From IMG/VR virus record IMGVR_UViG_3300036846_000476, positions 1 to 59,543 of that record: DNA of 59,543 nt; one strand, 5' to 3'. The position numbers and the translations under genes were made by a program. Shown here piece after piece: positions 23,620 through 33,245 of the stretch. The stretch is from a virus. Positions within the stretch are counted from its first letter, which is position 1; every line of letters begins with the position of its first letter. The notes below the pieces were generated by a model. The model saw only the letters and a program-made list of their open reading frames with translations, did not search any database and was not told where the DNA came from.

Positions 23620-24932
23620 GCAGCTTGCTCCAGTGCAACAACCCGGTCGCGCAGCTCGTGCACGGCGTTGACCAGCGCGTAAATAACATTACTGGACTCA
23701 AGCACCAGCAGCTCAGTTAGGTCCTCATCCTCAGGGTCTAAACGCTGCTGCGTAACCTTAACAAGCTCTGGCATCACAGGCAGCACCTCGTCGGCGACGA
23801 AACCAAGCTGCACACGGTCGTCTCGTGTTGTCTCGGCTCGCCCATTGTATTTAAAATTGACCGGGCGCAGCTGGCAGATCGCGTCAAGACCCCGCTTGTA
23901 GTCGACGACATCCTCCTTGATGCGAATGTCGGAAAGGGTCAGCCAAGCGCCGCTGACATTGCGCGTACCAGATGAGTCAAACATCGCATACTGGCTTGCG
24001 GCACCGACGGCGCCAAACCAGTGTATCGAATTCTCGTAAGTGATCTGGTTGGCGGCTGACCCCCAACAGATAATGGCAGGGCGGGCATCACCATCATAAA
24101 TGGTGACGGAGTTACTAACGTGAGCCATAGCCACCTGGCCGCCAATTTGATAAGTAGCGGCTGACGGGAGGTTGAGCCCGCCGGAGGTGAGCTGAGCATA
24201 AAGCGTGCTGTTGCCAACCGAATAAAACTCATGTGAGTTGCTCGAATAGATGTTCCGGTTTTGCGATGAGCCGCCAAGGAACAGAGCCTGCCGGGCGGAT
24301 GCGTCGTAAAAGTAAGTCCATGTCGCATCCCGGTAGATCACGGCGCTGCCGTTAATCAGATATTGCGCGCCTGTACCGAATGTAGTGTTGATGGCGCCGC
24401 CAGCGGTGATGACGCCGCTGGCACCGAAGGCCCCGGCAGAGCCGAAGGTGTACGCAGTAGCGTCGGTATTCCCGAGAGTCAGAAGCTTACCGGTACTGTA
24501 AAACGCCCAGCGCCAATTCGCGGTGGTCCGGTCGTACAGCACATAGGTAGCAGTCGAGCCTTCTGCCACGACAACGCCCACGGTACCGGGATCGGTCGCG
24601 GCGCTGCCACCCACCACCAGCCCGATCGGCATGGTGACAAAACCACCAGTGGTGATCCCTAGACGTACCACCCCGGCGGTATTGTCGATGATGTCGAAAA
24701 TGCCGGTCGCATCCTCGACCCCGATCCGCCACGGATGCGTGCCGTTGATCGTCAGCCACGTATCCGCTGCCGGCGCGCTGTGAAGTGTCAGCAGACCAGA
24801 TAGCGTACCACCGGTTAACGGAAGGAACGGTCCCCCTCCGAGAGGTACCCACTTCACACCATCCCACTTCCACTGCACTCCGACAGCCGAGAATATCTGG
24901 CCGATAGCAGGGCTATTTGGGAAGTCGATCAT
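23616..24932 (-). CDS. Tail fibre/spike with S74 intramolecular chaperone domain
   Basis: 438 residues, start at 24932 ([16 protein letters not shown]) because its ATG overlaps the stop of the collagen-like gene. Residues 40-330 are beta-rich fibre sequence with PLTGGTLSG repeats. The last ~110 residues are a peptidase S74 (endosialidase-type) chaperone domain starting [11 protein letters not shown], where the Ser-Asp bond is the expected self-cleavage site. Final coiled coil: [13 protein letters not shown]. It probably trimerises and binds the host surface. A second S74 fibre is encoded at 28979. Confidence 0.85.
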   Translation of the reverse strand: MIDFPNSPAIGQIFSAVGVQWKWDGVKWVPLGGGPFLPLTGGTLSGLLTLHSAPAADTWLTINGTHPWRIGVEDATGIFDIIDNTAGVVRLGITTGGFVTMPIGLVVGGSAATDPGTVGVVVAEGSTATYVLYDRTTANWRWAFYSTGKLLTLGNTDATAYTFGSAGAFGASGVITAGGAINTTFGTGAQYLINGSAVIYRDATWTYFYDASARQALFLGGSSQNRNIYSSNSHEFYSVGNSTLYAQLTSGGLNLPSAATYQIGGQVAMAHVSNSVTIYDGDARPAIICWGSAANQITYENSIHWFGAVGAASQYAMFDSSGTRNVSGAWLTLSDIRIKEDVVDYKRGLDAICQLRPVNFKYNGRAETTRDDRVQLGFVADEVLPVMPELVKVTQQRLDPEDEDLTELLVLESSNVIYALVNAVHELRDRVVALEQAA

Positions 24933-26065
24933 CGCACGCGCCGCGCACAGAGCTTGCCGGAACAATTGCAGCCAGCGGCCCCACTATAGTAGCCCGTCAG
25001 ATAGATAGTTTGACTGCTGCCGGTGATGTTAAAGCGGGCCGGGGTGATCCCGAGACAATTAGCTGCCGTGGTTGCGCTCGGATACTGGATCGAAGTTTCC
25101 GAGATGTTGTCGCTGTTGGTAGCCGTGGGTGGTTGGCTATTGGAAATGTTGTTGGCAAACAGCGATCCCGTAGTGCCGCCCCAATTACCCTGGCCCCACA
25201 CGTCCCAATCCCCCGGTGACAACAGGATTGATGTAATAGTGACCCATGCCCCACTTGACATCGTTATGCCAGAGGTCATTACCGAAGAAATATATTCGCC
25301 AATCTGTCCAGCTGCCGCGTTGCTGCCATTGGTGACACCCGGCGGCAGCGTGTTTGGGCCTGCGGGTCCAGTCGCACCTGTTGCCCCCGTTGCACCAGTC
25401 GGTCCAACAGGACCGGCCATGTTGCTCGTCGGCACCCATTGCGAACTGTTACCGTCGTTGTAGTAAACGTATGTTTGCGCCGAGGTACTGTCGTACCAGA
25501 GCTGACCGACGGCGGGTGAAGGCGGTGCAGTGTCACTAACAATAACACTGGACCCACTAGTGCCTGGTGGACCAGCTGGTCCTGTTGCACCGGTCGGTCC
25601 AGCGGGGCCTATCGGTCCTGTCGCACCGGTCGATCCTGTCGCACCGGTAGAACCAGCGGGCCCTATAGGACCGGTCGCGCCTGTAGGACCTGCTGGACCT
25701 ATGGGACCGGTCGCACCGATTGGTCCCGCTGGTCCTATAGGCCCGGTCGGTCCTACAGGTCCGATCGGTCCCGCTGGACCGGTAATCGGACCAATCGAAC
25801 CATTGACGCTCTTCACCGCAGCCGGTGTTAAAATTTGGTAATCAACCAGATCCTTGAACGTCACTGCGCGGTTTGGCAGATCACCGCGCTGGCCGGTCAG
25901 GCTCTCGACGCAAGCCTTCAACGCGGTAATGCACGCCGCGAGGTTGGCCGGGTTCGTGGTCGGCTGCGGGATCGCCGGCGTGTAGACATTGGGGATCGGC
26001 GATCGGCTCTTCGTCAGCGCCTTCGAGACAACCGGATCAAAAGGCTGTCGAGGCTGGGCCGCCAT
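24929..26065 (-). CDS. Collagen-like fibre protein
   Basis: 378 residues. Residues about 85-170 are Gly-X-Y repeats ([19 protein letters not shown] type), with a second short run [17 protein letters not shown] near 220, which should form a collagen triple helix. The N-terminal part ([20 protein letters not shown]) probably attaches to the tail. The C-terminal ~150 residues are a beta-rich head ending in [13 protein letters not shown]. In phages such proteins serve as fibre shafts or decoration. Lies between nozzle and fibre genes. Confidence 0.8.
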   Translation of the reverse strand: MAAQPRQPFDPVVSKALTKSRSPIPNVYTPAIPQPTTNPANLAACITALKACVESLTGQRGDLPNRAVTFKDLVDYQILTPAAVKSVNGSIGPITGPAGPIGPVGPTGPIGPAGPIGATGPIGPAGPTGATGPIGPAGSTGATGSTGATGPIGPAGPTGATGPAGPPGTSGSSVIVSDTAPPSPAVGQLWYDSTSAQTYVYYNDGNSSQWVPTSNMAGPVGPTGATGATGATGPAGPNTLPPGVTNGSNAAAGQIGEYISSVMTSGITMSSGAWVTITSILLSPGDWDVWGQGNWGGTTGSLFANNISNSQPPTATNSDNISETSIQYPSATTAANCLGITPARFNITGSSQTIYLTGYYSGAAGCNCSGKLCARRVR

Positions 26066-27816
26066 TAGACGCCTCGCAGCTCGGACATCGTCGTCCCAAC
26101 CTGGATCGAATAGATCGATGCAGTCGAAACCACCTCAAGCTGGTGGTCGAACGCACGAAAACCAGCCGGCAACCGGAACAGCTCCTGCTGCGTCGTCAGG
26201 TTACGCGACATGATCAGCTCGAAGTCCGGCCCGGCGTAATAATTGAAAACCGCATTGACCCCAGCCGGTAGATTGAGGGACGTGTCGCCATTGTCGAGCG
26301 GCGGACTGATCTGCGCCGGGTCCTGCGCGTCTTCGACCTCCGCACCCAGAGTGATCTGCACGGCGCCGAGACTAATCGGCAGCGGCGCGAAGAACCGCTT
26401 CGAGCGCCAGCGGTAGGGCTGCCTCAATGCGGTCGGGCTATCCCATTTATAAATTTTCTTATCTGCCATCAAAAATGTCTCGCCCCAAACCTCGTCGTTC
26501 CAGATGCACACCACATCCTTGAACGTGCTGAGATCCTCGAACCCCAGGCGCTGCTCGGCGTAGTCGATGATGAACGCGCTGTCGGTCTGGTTGATGGCCA
26601 TGTACTGCGAGCGGTGCCGGCAGGCGATCAGGTTGTCGGCCTTATAACGATTAAGCCACTGCTCGCGGTCGACCATCAGCAAGGTCTGGTTCTGCATCCC
26701 ATAACCAGAAATTTGGATCAAACCATTCTGCGAGGCGTAGTAAACCGCCAACAGGTCAGTAACTACTGACCCACGCGACACGCAGGGCTCGGGCACGCGC
26801 GACTGGACCAACACGAAATTACTGGGGCTGTTGCCGGAACCGGTCGACGGGTAGCCCGCCGTCAGCACCATCAGAAATTGCTGCCACACCGCTAGCGTGA
26901 CAATGTCGTAATGCACCGACTGGTCGTAGACGCTCGGCCAGGTGTGCGGGCGGTCCGGTTCGCAAAAATGTATGGTGTTACCGGTGAACCCGATCAGCAT
27001 CCCACCGGGAAACGCGACAAGACCATCGAGGCCAACCGGCGGGTTGCCCCAGCCTAGGCTCTCGATGACGTGGTTGTTCACGGCAACATCGTCGGCGATG
27101 CTGTCGTTGTACGGGTCCAACACCCCGCCCGGATAATTGAACCGTCCAACCTCGTAGAACTGCGCACCGGTTTGCGTGCCAGTGATCGTGCGGTAGAGCA
27201 CCAGCTGGGTGATCGGCGGATAGTTGCGTCCGGATGGATTGGCCGGCACGCCGGTCGGTAATCCAGTAACAACCCAGGTCGCGTCGGGTGGGCCGTCCAT
27301 CGTTGCGGAAGGCGGCGAGGGTGCGCTCTCCTCACCAAACGAGTTGACCCAGGTGTAGACGTAGGACCGGGTTATCTCCGGAACGGTTGTATCACCACCA
27401 CTGACACTGGCGATCGCCGGTGCGGTGGTCGGCTGGATCGTACCGAGGTTGAAATCCGGCGTATCGGCACTGAGGCCGGCATAGGTGTTCCACCACGGTG
27501 TCGGGTCGCCGGGGTTGGTCCAGTACAACCGGTACTGATCGTCGTTCGTCAGAGGCGAGCGAACCGGTGAACTGTAGCGCGACGGCAGCGGCACCCAGAG
27601 CGCCGGGTTGGGCGACGGCCCAGGCAGGAGGTATGCCCGCTCCACCGTTTCCGGGTAGCTCGTGAAGTCGTACTCCAGCATCGGCGCCGGCAGTCCGATC
27701 AGCTGACCCGAGGTCAGGTCGACATTGATGCTTTCCTCGGCCATGTTGTCGCCAATCAGCCGAGAGTTGGTGCGGGGGATCATGCCCCCCATGCCTTTGA
27801 CTTCCCAGGCGACCAC
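26065..27816 (-). CDS. Tail nozzle / tail tubular protein B-like
   Basis: Up to 583 residues. A beta-propeller-like protein of the T7 gp12/podovirus nozzle class: ENMA-type start region [18 protein letters not shown], repeated [17 protein letters not shown], then [20 protein letters not shown] and a C-terminal [13 protein letters not shown]. It forms the distal end of the short tail through which DNA exits. Start uncertain: 27816 (GTG), 27792 or 27783 (MIPRTNSRL) are all possible; homologues often start near the last. Family A palindrome at 27820-27835 sits just upstream. Confidence 0.75.
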   Translation of the reverse strand: MVAWEVKGMGGMIPRTNSRLIGDNMAEESINVDLTSGQLIGLPAPMLEYDFTSYPETVERAYLLPGPSPNPALWVPLPSRYSSPVRSPLTNDDQYRLYWTNPGDPTPWWNTYAGLSADTPDFNLGTIQPTTAPAIASVSGGDTTVPEITRSYVYTWVNSFGEESAPSPPSATMDGPPDATWVVTGLPTGVPANPSGRNYPPITQLVLYRTITGTQTGAQFYEVGRFNYPGGVLDPYNDSIADDVAVNNHVIESLGWGNPPVGLDGLVAFPGGMLIGFTGNTIHFCEPDRPHTWPSVYDQSVHYDIVTLAVWQQFLMVLTAGYPSTGSGNSPSNFVLVQSRVPEPCVSRGSVVTDLLAVYYASQNGLIQISGYGMQNQTLLMVDREQWLNRYKADNLIACRHRSQYMAINQTDSAFIIDYAEQRLGFEDLSTFKDVVCIWNDEVWGETFLMADKKIYKWDSPTALRQPYRWRSKRFFAPLPISLGAVQITLGAEVEDAQDPAQISPPLDNGDTSLNLPAGVNAVFNYYAGPDFELIMSRNLTTQQELFRLPAGFRAFDHQLEVVSTASIYSIQVGTTMSELRGV

Positions 27817-27819
27817 GGC

Positions 27820-27835
27820 TTAGTACCGGTACTAA
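27820..27835. promoter_or_regulatory. Family A palindrome, exact, upstream of the nozzle gene
   Basis: Supplies the TAG stop of the 27832-28011 gene. Confidence 0.85.
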
Positions 27836-28011
27836 CCGCCGCGCTTGCCGCCGCGATAATTGCGCTGGCCCGGAGCGGCGCCCTTGCGACGCGCAATCTC
27901 GCCAATGACACCGCCAGGCACACCCTGCGCCTTGAGCTGGGCGGCACGACCACCCATGCCAAGCTTGTTGGACTTGCCCTTAAAGGTGCCGGTTTTCTTG
28001 GTGTCGGCCAT
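27832..28011 (-). CDS. Small basic Gly-rich protein
   Basis: 59 residues (MADTKKTGTFKGKSNKLGMG at the start, KRGG at the end), start at 28011 with GGAGG 5 bases upstream. Basic and glycine-rich; possibly a minor virion or DNA-binding protein. The stop codon is part of the family A palindrome at 27820. Overlaps the upstream gene stop by one base. Confidence 0.7.
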   Translation of the reverse strand: MADTKKTGTFKGKSNKLGMGGRAAQLKAQGVPGGVIGEIARRKGAAPGQRNYRGGKRGG

Positions 28012-28214
28012 CAGCGCCTCCCACGCTTCTGTGATGCACGTCGCTGCGCCGCCGCTCCGGCGCCCGCAGCAGCACCCATCGCACGCTGGACCACCGGCAA
28101 CGGCGCCGAGACGATCGGTGGCGGCACAGGCGATGGGCTGATACGCGGTGTCGCCCGTCCGGTAACGGTGGGGCGCGGTGGCGCCGCACCACGATAGATC
28201 CGTGTCTTGGCCAT
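28011..28214 (-). CDS. Small basic Pro/Ala-rich protein
   Basis: 67 residues (MAKTRIYRGAAPPRPTVTGR; tail AAAQRRASQKRGRR). Strongly basic and probably disordered. It is one of a run of small late genes between tail genes; minor virion protein or DNA-condensing peptide are possibilities, neither shown. Confidence 0.6.
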   Translation of the reverse strand: MAKTRIYRGAAPPRPTVTGRATPRISPSPVPPPIVSAPLPVVQRAMGAAAGAGAAAQRRASQKRGRR

Positions 28215-28423
28215 CAGAGGACACTCCCTGGCGAGTTGGTGCCGCGGCCGCCGCCGACGTTCTTCTTGGCCAGCGCCTTCTGCATCGAGATCGGCGGCCC
28301 GGGGTTGGTCGGGCCCGGGATCGGCTTCTGCGGGTAGGACGCGCCGGCGCAACCACCACTGTTGTTGACGGTGTTGCGCCCGGCCGCGCCCTTGATGTTG
28401 GTGTCGTTAGGACCGCTCTTCAT
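28214..28423 (-). CDS. Small Gly/Asn-rich protein
   Basis: 69 residues from ATG 28423, preferred because AAAGGGGG lies 4 bases upstream; a GTG at 28438 would add five residues. Sequence begins MKSGPNDTNIKGAAGRNTVN, with one Cys (SGGCAGASYPQ). Unknown function; late small-gene run. Confidence 0.6.
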   Translation of the reverse strand: MKSGPNDTNIKGAAGRNTVNNSGGCAGASYPQKPIPGPTNPGPPISMQKALAKKNVGGGRGTNSPGSVL

Positions 28424-28757
28424 GACGCCCCCTTTCACGGTGCTGCTGATGCTCCTGATGCGCAGCAGGAGCTTGCTGAGCAGGAGCGGGTTTTGGCTCT
28501 TCCGGCGGGAGCAAACTATTCAGCATCACCCCAACCGGGACCTGGTCCTTCTCGAGCTTGATCACCACGCCGCCATCTTCCGGGGAACGATAGGGGTCGG
28601 GGCGGTTCTTCTCGGGGTCTTCCTTGAGCCACGCCTCGTATTCGTCCCAATCCTTACTGTCAGCGGCACAGGCAATCCACTTGCCATCGCTGCGAATGAC
28701 ACCGGAGCGGGCCTGCCGATCGTAGCCATCGGAAGGAAGTTGGTACTTGCTGGCCAT
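28407..28757 (-). CDS. Small virion-region protein of unknown function
   Basis: 116 residues. A compact N-terminal domain (GVIRSDGKWIACAADSKDWD, then YEAWLKEDPEKN) is followed by a Pro/Gln/His-rich tail. AAAGGAG lies 6 bases upstream of the ATG. The pattern is like small phage proteins that are co-transcribed with fibre genes. A family B site is at 28772. Confidence 0.7.
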   Translation of the reverse strand: MASKYQLPSDGYDRQARSGVIRSDGKWIACAADSKDWDEYEAWLKEDPEKNRPDPYRSPEDGGVVIKLEKDQVPVGVMLNSLLPPEEPKPAPAQQAPAAHQEHQQHRERGRHEERS

Positions 28758-28771
28758 GTGAACTCCTTTCT

Positions 28772-28784
28772 TACAAGTCCTATA
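28772..28784. promoter_or_regulatory. Family B operator (TACAAGTCCTATA)
   Basis: One arm intact, one degenerate; 15 bases before the start at 28757. Confidence 0.55.
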
Positions 28785-28787
28785 GTA

Positions 28788-28982
28788 TCACGCCACCGGC
28801 TTAAGCTGTGGCGGTTGATTGGTGGTGGTCTGTGCCGCCTGGGCCTGCTCGTGGATCTTCTGGATCAACGGTGCCACGACGCGAAAGCGCCCATCAGAAA
28901 TCACGTCGAGTACCAGGTTCCATTCCTGGGCTTGCAGGGTCACGGGTATCGGGGTCTCGGGTGCGATCGGGTCCATCATCAT
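28788..28982 (-). CDS. Small helical protein
   Basis: 64 residues; N-terminal MMMDPIAPETPIPVTL, then a helix (QEWNLVLDVISDGRFRVVAP) of the type seen in phage proteins placed after S74 fibres. Start overlaps the fibre stop. Function unknown. Confidence 0.65.
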   Translation of the reverse strand: MMMDPIAPETPIPVTLQAQEWNLVLDVISDGRFRVVAPLIQKIHEQAQAAQTTTNQPPQLKPVA

Positions 28983-30382
28983 ATCTCCGCCAGGGTTTTA
29001 ACTTTATCTGCAAGTTCAACAACCGCGCCCCACAGCACGGCAACCAACTCATTGTACGCCAGCATCTCCCTATCACCCTCGACACGGTGCGCGCCAAACT
29101 CATGACCAAGCTCACGCATGGCAGCGCCGACATCCTGGGCGATGAACCCCCAATGCTGCGTCTCGGTGTCAGTACCTTTTAGGTGACGATACGATTTAGG
29201 CTGAACCCGGCGCACCAGCTCCAGGCAATCGATAGGCGACACTTCGTTTATATCGGTTTTTAATTTCGCGTCCGATAATGTATCAAATGCGTAACTGTAA
29301 ACATTACCCCAAGCGGCGCCGGGAAGACCGCTCGCGCAGTTGTTATCCGAGGTGGGGTAGCTATTACTATCAGACAAAAAGGTGTTAGAGCGGGTTGCGC
29401 CACTACAATGATAATCCGCACAAAAAAGCGAACCGCTAGCGACATTCAAACTGTTGCTGACGGTAAGACCGCCGTCAATCGTCCCCGCACCCGTCGCGTG
29501 AAGAGCAGCAGTCGTCAAGCCACCATCGATATTCCCGGCACCCGTCGCGTGAAAACTCGTAGTAGTAACACCGTTGCCGAAGCTAGCAGCACCTCCAGAG
29601 GCCAAAGTGCCATTAACCTGAAGGTTGCCATCAACATTCCCGTTACTGGTGACATGAAGAGTGCCAGTCGTAATAAGACCGGCAGCTTGAAAGTTACCGT
29701 TCATATAACCAGACTGTGCCCACACACCACCGTTCGGCGCATAGAGGGCAGTACTGCTAGCGGAATTAACTTGGGTTGTCGAACCATCAAACCCACCATT
29801 TGGTGCATAAAACGCAGCAGCGTTAGCGACGTTGGTTTGAAAGATGTTCGAGGATACGACATTGCCACCAGTGACGGTGCCCCCTGTTGAGATATTGGCG
29901 CCAGAGATAGTCCCGGAAGATACTGTTAGGTTACCGGAAGATACTGTCAGTGCCCCAGAAAGCGTACCGCCGCTTAATGGAAGATAGCCGCCCAATGAAC
30001 TATTCAATTGTTGCAAGGGTACCGGATTGAGACCACTCGTGGCATTGCCGCTGAGCAGGAGCGGACCGGTAAGCGTACCACCGGTTAATGGCAGGTAACT
30101 AGCAAGAGCAGCAACATCACCGAGGAACGCCACCCTCTTGGTCGAGGTGTTAATCGAAAATACCGACGCCCACTCAGCCGCGACATAGGTTGGAGAAGCT
30201 ACCGGAACCACGCACATGCGCAGCGTCGCAGGTGCTGCGCTAGTGTCGACCCACTGCTTATAAATTCGCGCATTGCTATGCGCGGATTTTGGCGGAACGG
30301 TACCAGGGCTCAGCTCAAGATCGAGGTTCAGATCCGACGCAAGCAGGCGATCCTTCTGGAGGTACGGATAGGAAGCGCCCAT
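28979..30382 (-). CDS. Tail fibre with S74 intramolecular chaperone domain
   Basis: 467 residues. N-terminal part connects to the tail (LASDLNLDLELSPGTVPPKS). The middle is a beta-helix-like run of Gly/Ser/Thr repeats (SGNLTVSSGTISGANISTGG). The last ~105 residues are an S74 chaperone domain starting TLSDAKLKTDI (Ser-Asp cleavage point), with QHWGFIAQDV and a C-terminal coiled coil. Paralogous in design to the fibre at 23616, sharing the [11 protein letters not shown] motif, so the phage may carry two receptor-binding fibres. Host receptor unknown. Confidence 0.85.
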   Translation of the reverse strand: MGASYPYLQKDRLLASDLNLDLELSPGTVPPKSAHSNARIYKQWVDTSAAPATLRMCVVPVASPTYVAAEWASVFSINTSTKRVAFLGDVAALASYLPLTGGTLTGPLLLSGNATSGLNPVPLQQLNSSLGGYLPLSGGTLSGALTVSSGNLTVSSGTISGANISTGGTVTGGNVVSSNIFQTNVANAAAFYAPNGGFDGSTTQVNSASSTALYAPNGGVWAQSGYMNGNFQAAGLITTGTLHVTSNGNVDGNLQVNGTLASGGAASFGNGVTTTSFHATGAGNIDGGLTTAALHATGAGTIDGGLTVSNSLNVASGSLFCADYHCSGATRSNTFLSDSNSYPTSDNNCASGLPGAAWGNVYSYAFDTLSDAKLKTDINEVSPIDCLELVRRVQPKSYRHLKGTDTETQHWGFIAQDVGAAMRELGHEFGAHRVEGDREMLAYNELVAVLWGAVVELADKVKTLAEI

Positions 30383-31170
30383 CAGCCAAGCATCCCATAG
30401 CGGTTAATCAGGACGATCCACTGGCTACCAGTCCACTCAAACCTCAGATCATCGTGGTTAATGTCGCTGACATAACTCATAGCGCCTTCGATCGTATCCC
30501 CCGGCGCAGCGGTGTAGGTCACCGGGTAGGTGGCAAAGTTACCGTTGATATCGACCGGCGAGATCACCTGCAGCGGTGTCGCCGCCGCCGGCAGCGTGAT
30601 CGTCATCGGGGCGTTCGAGCCATTCTCGACGTACACACGACCGGCATAACCCTGCGGGATCGTCGCATTGCCACCGGTGAGGATCAGCGGCGGCGTCAAC
30701 GCATCCGGGTCGACATCCATATTGCGAACCAGCCCCGGATTGAGCGGTTCCTCGATCGTCACCAACAAATCGAGCTGCTTGCGGCGCCGGGTCGTTGATC
30801 CGGTGACTGTCAATGACACGACATAGGTGAGTTGCGGCGTACCAGCCCCGAGTCGCATCTGAACCTGGTTGGAAAGACCAGTGATCGACACATCGACGAC
30901 TGATAACGGATACTCGTCTACAGGTACATCGGTGGCGCTGGTATTATCCAGCGGATAATCAGTCTGCCACTGTGGAAGCTGCAGGTTAGGCTGAGCCAGG
31001 ATCACCGGGTAACTGACGAGCGAAATATCTTCAGGCGGCGAAGTCTCTTCCAGCCAGCAGGTCAGGTCGTACACGACCCGGATGATATCCAGGTTCTCCT
31101 TCCCCACCGGTCCGTAGGGCTGGAGATCGTCCGGCATTGGACTAAAATAATAATCGGTACCCGCAGCCAT
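30382..31170 (-). CDS. Fibre-tail adaptor-like protein
   Basis: 262 residues, all beta. Residues 25-150 match the kind of domain that joins fibres to podovirus tails (VVYDLTCWLEETSPPEDISL, then MRLGAGTPQLTYVVSLTVTG). The C-terminal part (NGSNAPMTITLPAAATPLQV, then IEGAMSYVSDINHDDLRFEW) is a small beta-domain common to phage fibres. Lies between the tube protein and the first S74 fibre. Confidence 0.6.
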   Translation of the reverse strand: MAAGTDYYFSPMPDDLQPYGPVGKENLDIIRVVYDLTCWLEETSPPEDISLVSYPVILAQPNLQLPQWQTDYPLDNTSATDVPVDEYPLSVVDVSITGLSNQVQMRLGAGTPQLTYVVSLTVTGSTTRRRKQLDLLVTIEEPLNPGLVRNMDVDPDALTPPLILTGGNATIPQGYAGRVYVENGSNAPMTITLPAAATPLQVISPVDINGNFATYPVTYTAAPGDTIEGAMSYVSDINHDDLRFEWTGSQWIVLINRYGMLG

Positions 31171-31802
31171 CAGTAGATCCCCTTCGGGTGCCCCGTCGCG
31201 AAATACGGGAACCGCCAGAGGACACCATCAGTCACGTTGCCGCTCTGCACGCGGGCGCGCGCCTGGGCGATGCCACGGGCATACATCGAGAAATGCAGCC
31301 GGGCACCCTGAACGTCGGAATAGGGCTTCTGCGGCTGCATGAGGAGCCGGTACATCACCCCGGCCAACAACGCCTCGAAATGGTCGGTCCAGATGTCGTA
31401 AGGCAGGGCGACGTTCACGTTTGCTGGTTTCAAAGCCAACAATATCTCACCGTTCCTGACATTGGTGGGAACAGGCGAAGCCAGGTCCCGTATCCGGCCT
31501 GGCGGCTCAAACTTGACGTTGCTTAGCCCCTTAAACTGGAGAAACTTACACACCCGCCAATTTTGATCGAACGGGTCAAAATTTAAGGTGAGAACCCCGG
31601 GGTTCATCTGCCAATAGATATGCTCGCGTCGGATCGTCGAGCGCTGGTAAAAGTCCTGGATCGTATTCCACGACTGCATCAGCACCATGTCGGAGGTCAC
31701 GCCCGGCACCATCGCCTGCACGTTATCGAACAGGCGGTTGATGTCAGGATCGGAACCGACCCAGCTCGGCTCGTCGCAAACCGGCACCGGGCTCGTCGTC
31801 AT
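31170..31802 (-). CDS. Tail tubular protein A-like / head-tail connector
   Basis: 210 residues. N-terminal helical part with DINRLFDNVQAMVPGVTSDM, then beta strands (REHIYWQMNPGVLTLNFDPF) and a C-terminal helical region (FEALLAGVMYRLLMQPQKPY). Size, gene order and the helix-beta-helix layout fit podovirus tail-tube gp11-like proteins. ATGA-type overlap with the adaptor gene. Confidence 0.6.
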   Translation of the reverse strand: MTTSPVPVCDEPSWVGSDPDINRLFDNVQAMVPGVTSDMVLMQSWNTIQDFYQRSTIRREHIYWQMNPGVLTLNFDPFDQNWRVCKFLQFKGLSNVKFEPPGRIRDLASPVPTNVRNGEILLALKPANVNVALPYDIWTDHFEALLAGVMYRLLMQPQKPYSDVQGARLHFSMYARGIAQARARVQSGNVTDGVLWRFPYFATGHPKGIY

Positions 31803-32176
31803 GACGCCGTCCTCAGCAGCTGCGAGACAAACTTGTTCATCAGCGTGACCGCACGCCCATTATCGGCGAAGGTGTCCTCGATCAACTCAGCGCGGCCCAC
31901 CAGATAGAACAGCAGCGGGGAATAGAACTGGTCCTCGATGGGGAACACCTGATCGACGTCGGCAGGCATCTGGTACTTGGGTAGGGCCAAGCGCAAACCG
32001 TAGGTCAGGAACGCGTCCGGCCGCTTGGCGCGCACCTCGAGCAGCGCCTCGTTAAGGATGTTCACCAGGTTACTATCGGTGAAGCGCGGCGCACCCGAGA
32101 TCGGCAGGGTGTCGTTCAACACCTCGCGGGCCTCGGCCAGGAGCGCGCCAACCGTGCGCGTCGCATACGTCGCCAT
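31799..32176 (-). CDS. Head-tail adaptor protein
   Basis: 125 residues. The N-terminus has the pattern TVGALLAEAREVLNDTLPIS, followed by RFTDSNLVNILNEALLEVRA and KRPDAFL, which is the standard helical signature of podovirus adaptors that sit under the portal (LNDxxxxRWxDxxLxxxLNDAxxxIxxxRPD). The C-terminal helices (YLVGRAELIEDTFADNGRAV) complete the bundle. Preceded by a family A variant at 32177 and a family B site at 32253. Confidence 0.75.
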   Translation of the reverse strand: MATYATRTVGALLAEAREVLNDTLPISGAPRFTDSNLVNILNEALLEVRAKRPDAFLTYGLRLALPKYQMPADVDQVFPIEDQFYSPLLFYLVGRAELIEDTFADNGRAVTLMNKFVSQLLRTAS

Positions 32177-32193
32177 TTAGTACCTCGTACTAA
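32177..32193. promoter_or_regulatory. Family A palindrome, variant (17 bases, 3-base centre)
   Basis: TTAGTAC-CTC-GTACTAA: both 7-base arms intact but one extra central base. Directly upstream of the adaptor gene start at 32176. Confidence 0.7.
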
Positions 32194-32252
32194 CCGGATG
32201 GTGCGCTTGTCGTCACACCCGGAGGGAGGAGCGCACCACCCGGACCCGATAC

Positions 32253-32265
32253 TATAGAACCTATA
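32253..32265. promoter_or_regulatory. Family B operator (TATAGAACCTATA)
   Basis: Both arms intact (TATAG-AAC-CTATA), between the major capsid gene and the adaptor gene, 60 bases from the family A variant. Confidence 0.65.
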
Positions 32266-32273
32266 ATATCGGA

Positions 32274-33227
32274 TTACTTCGGCGCCGCGTATAGCTCGAC
32301 GATGGTCTTCCCGTCGATGACCTTGGCACCGTAGACCTGCAAACCACGCAGCAACGAGCCGAAAGTGATCTCTGACCGCAGCGTCTCAACGTTCGAGAGC
32401 TGGCTGGCAAAGGTCAGCCCCGCAGAGTGGCCGGCAAAGATCCTGCTCACCTTGTGGGTCGTGTCGGTCACGGTCGGCAACAGGTTCGAGCTATAAAGCG
32501 TGTACCGGTCGATCATGCCCAACCTACCATTTCTCACGAGAGAAATGCCATCGCCCGAGATCGACGCGTTGCGCAGATCGGACTTTTTGATCATCGCGCC
32601 CATCCAGGGCGGGATGACCATCCAGCGACCGGTCTCGGGGATGTTGTACTCGTCGAGGCACTGCCCGCTATCGACGATCATATTAATGATCGTCGTCGGG
32701 TCCGGGATCAACGGCGCCCCGGTAGCACCGAGATTGATGTTCTGCGAAATTGCCCCTGCCGTTGCGCCCTTGTTGAACGCGTCGATGCCAGCGTCGATCA
32801 GATTGAGCACCGAGGTGTCGATCTGGATCTTCATCTGCTCCGAGGCGTCGTCCGCCCACATCGACAGCAGCTCCATATCCGACTGCAGCCGCATCACGTC
32901 GTCGAGCACCAGGTTAAAGTACTTGGCGTAGTCGATCGTCAGCTCGACGGTTTGACCGGACGGACGGTCGACCGTCAGCGCCATGTCGATCTGGTAGTCG
33001 TGAATGGTGATCGTGGGCTTGGTGCGGATCTTCACCTTGTCGCCCATGTTGCGGATCTCACCCTCATAGTCAGTGTTTGAGATCGCGGCCAACACTGTGG
33101 CGGCATAGAACTTCTCGATCAGCTTACCCGACCAAATTTCCGGGATGAATACACCACCGGCTGGCGCGCCAGAATAGGCAGGGTTTGCAGCTACACCGGA
33201 ATACGGCGTACCTTGAGCAATAGCCAT
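32274..33227 (-). CDS. Major capsid protein
   Basis: 317 residues. HK97-fold features: N-terminal arm with PEIWSGKLIEKFYAATVLAA, E-loop region with GDKVKIRTKPTITIHDYQ, then a long P-domain helix (MELLSMWADDASEQMKIQID) and an A-domain ending YGAKVIDGKTIVELYAA. The order scaffold - capsid - adaptor - tube is that of podoviruses. A good ribosome-binding site region lies before the start. This is the shell protein of the head. Confidence 0.88.
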   Translation of the reverse strand: MAIAQGTPYSGVAANPAYSGAPAGGVFIPEIWSGKLIEKFYAATVLAAISNTDYEGEIRNMGDKVKIRTKPTITIHDYQIDMALTVDRPSGQTVELTIDYAKYFNLVLDDVMRLQSDMELLSMWADDASEQMKIQIDTSVLNLIDAGIDAFNKGATAGAISQNINLGATGAPLIPDPTTIINMIVDSGQCLDEYNIPETGRWMVIPPWMGAMIKKSDLRNASISGDGISLVRNGRLGMIDRYTLYSSNLLPTVTDTTHKVSRIFAGHSAGLTFASQLSNVETLRSEITFGSLLRGLQVYGAKVIDGKTIVELYAAPK

Positions 33228-33245
33228 TGGTTCGGCCTCCGAAGA

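Noticed and set aside
25560-25800. Short repeats resembling a repeat array
   Set aside because: They are the Gly-X-Y codons of the collagen-like gene, not CRISPR repeats: no constant repeats with unique spacers.
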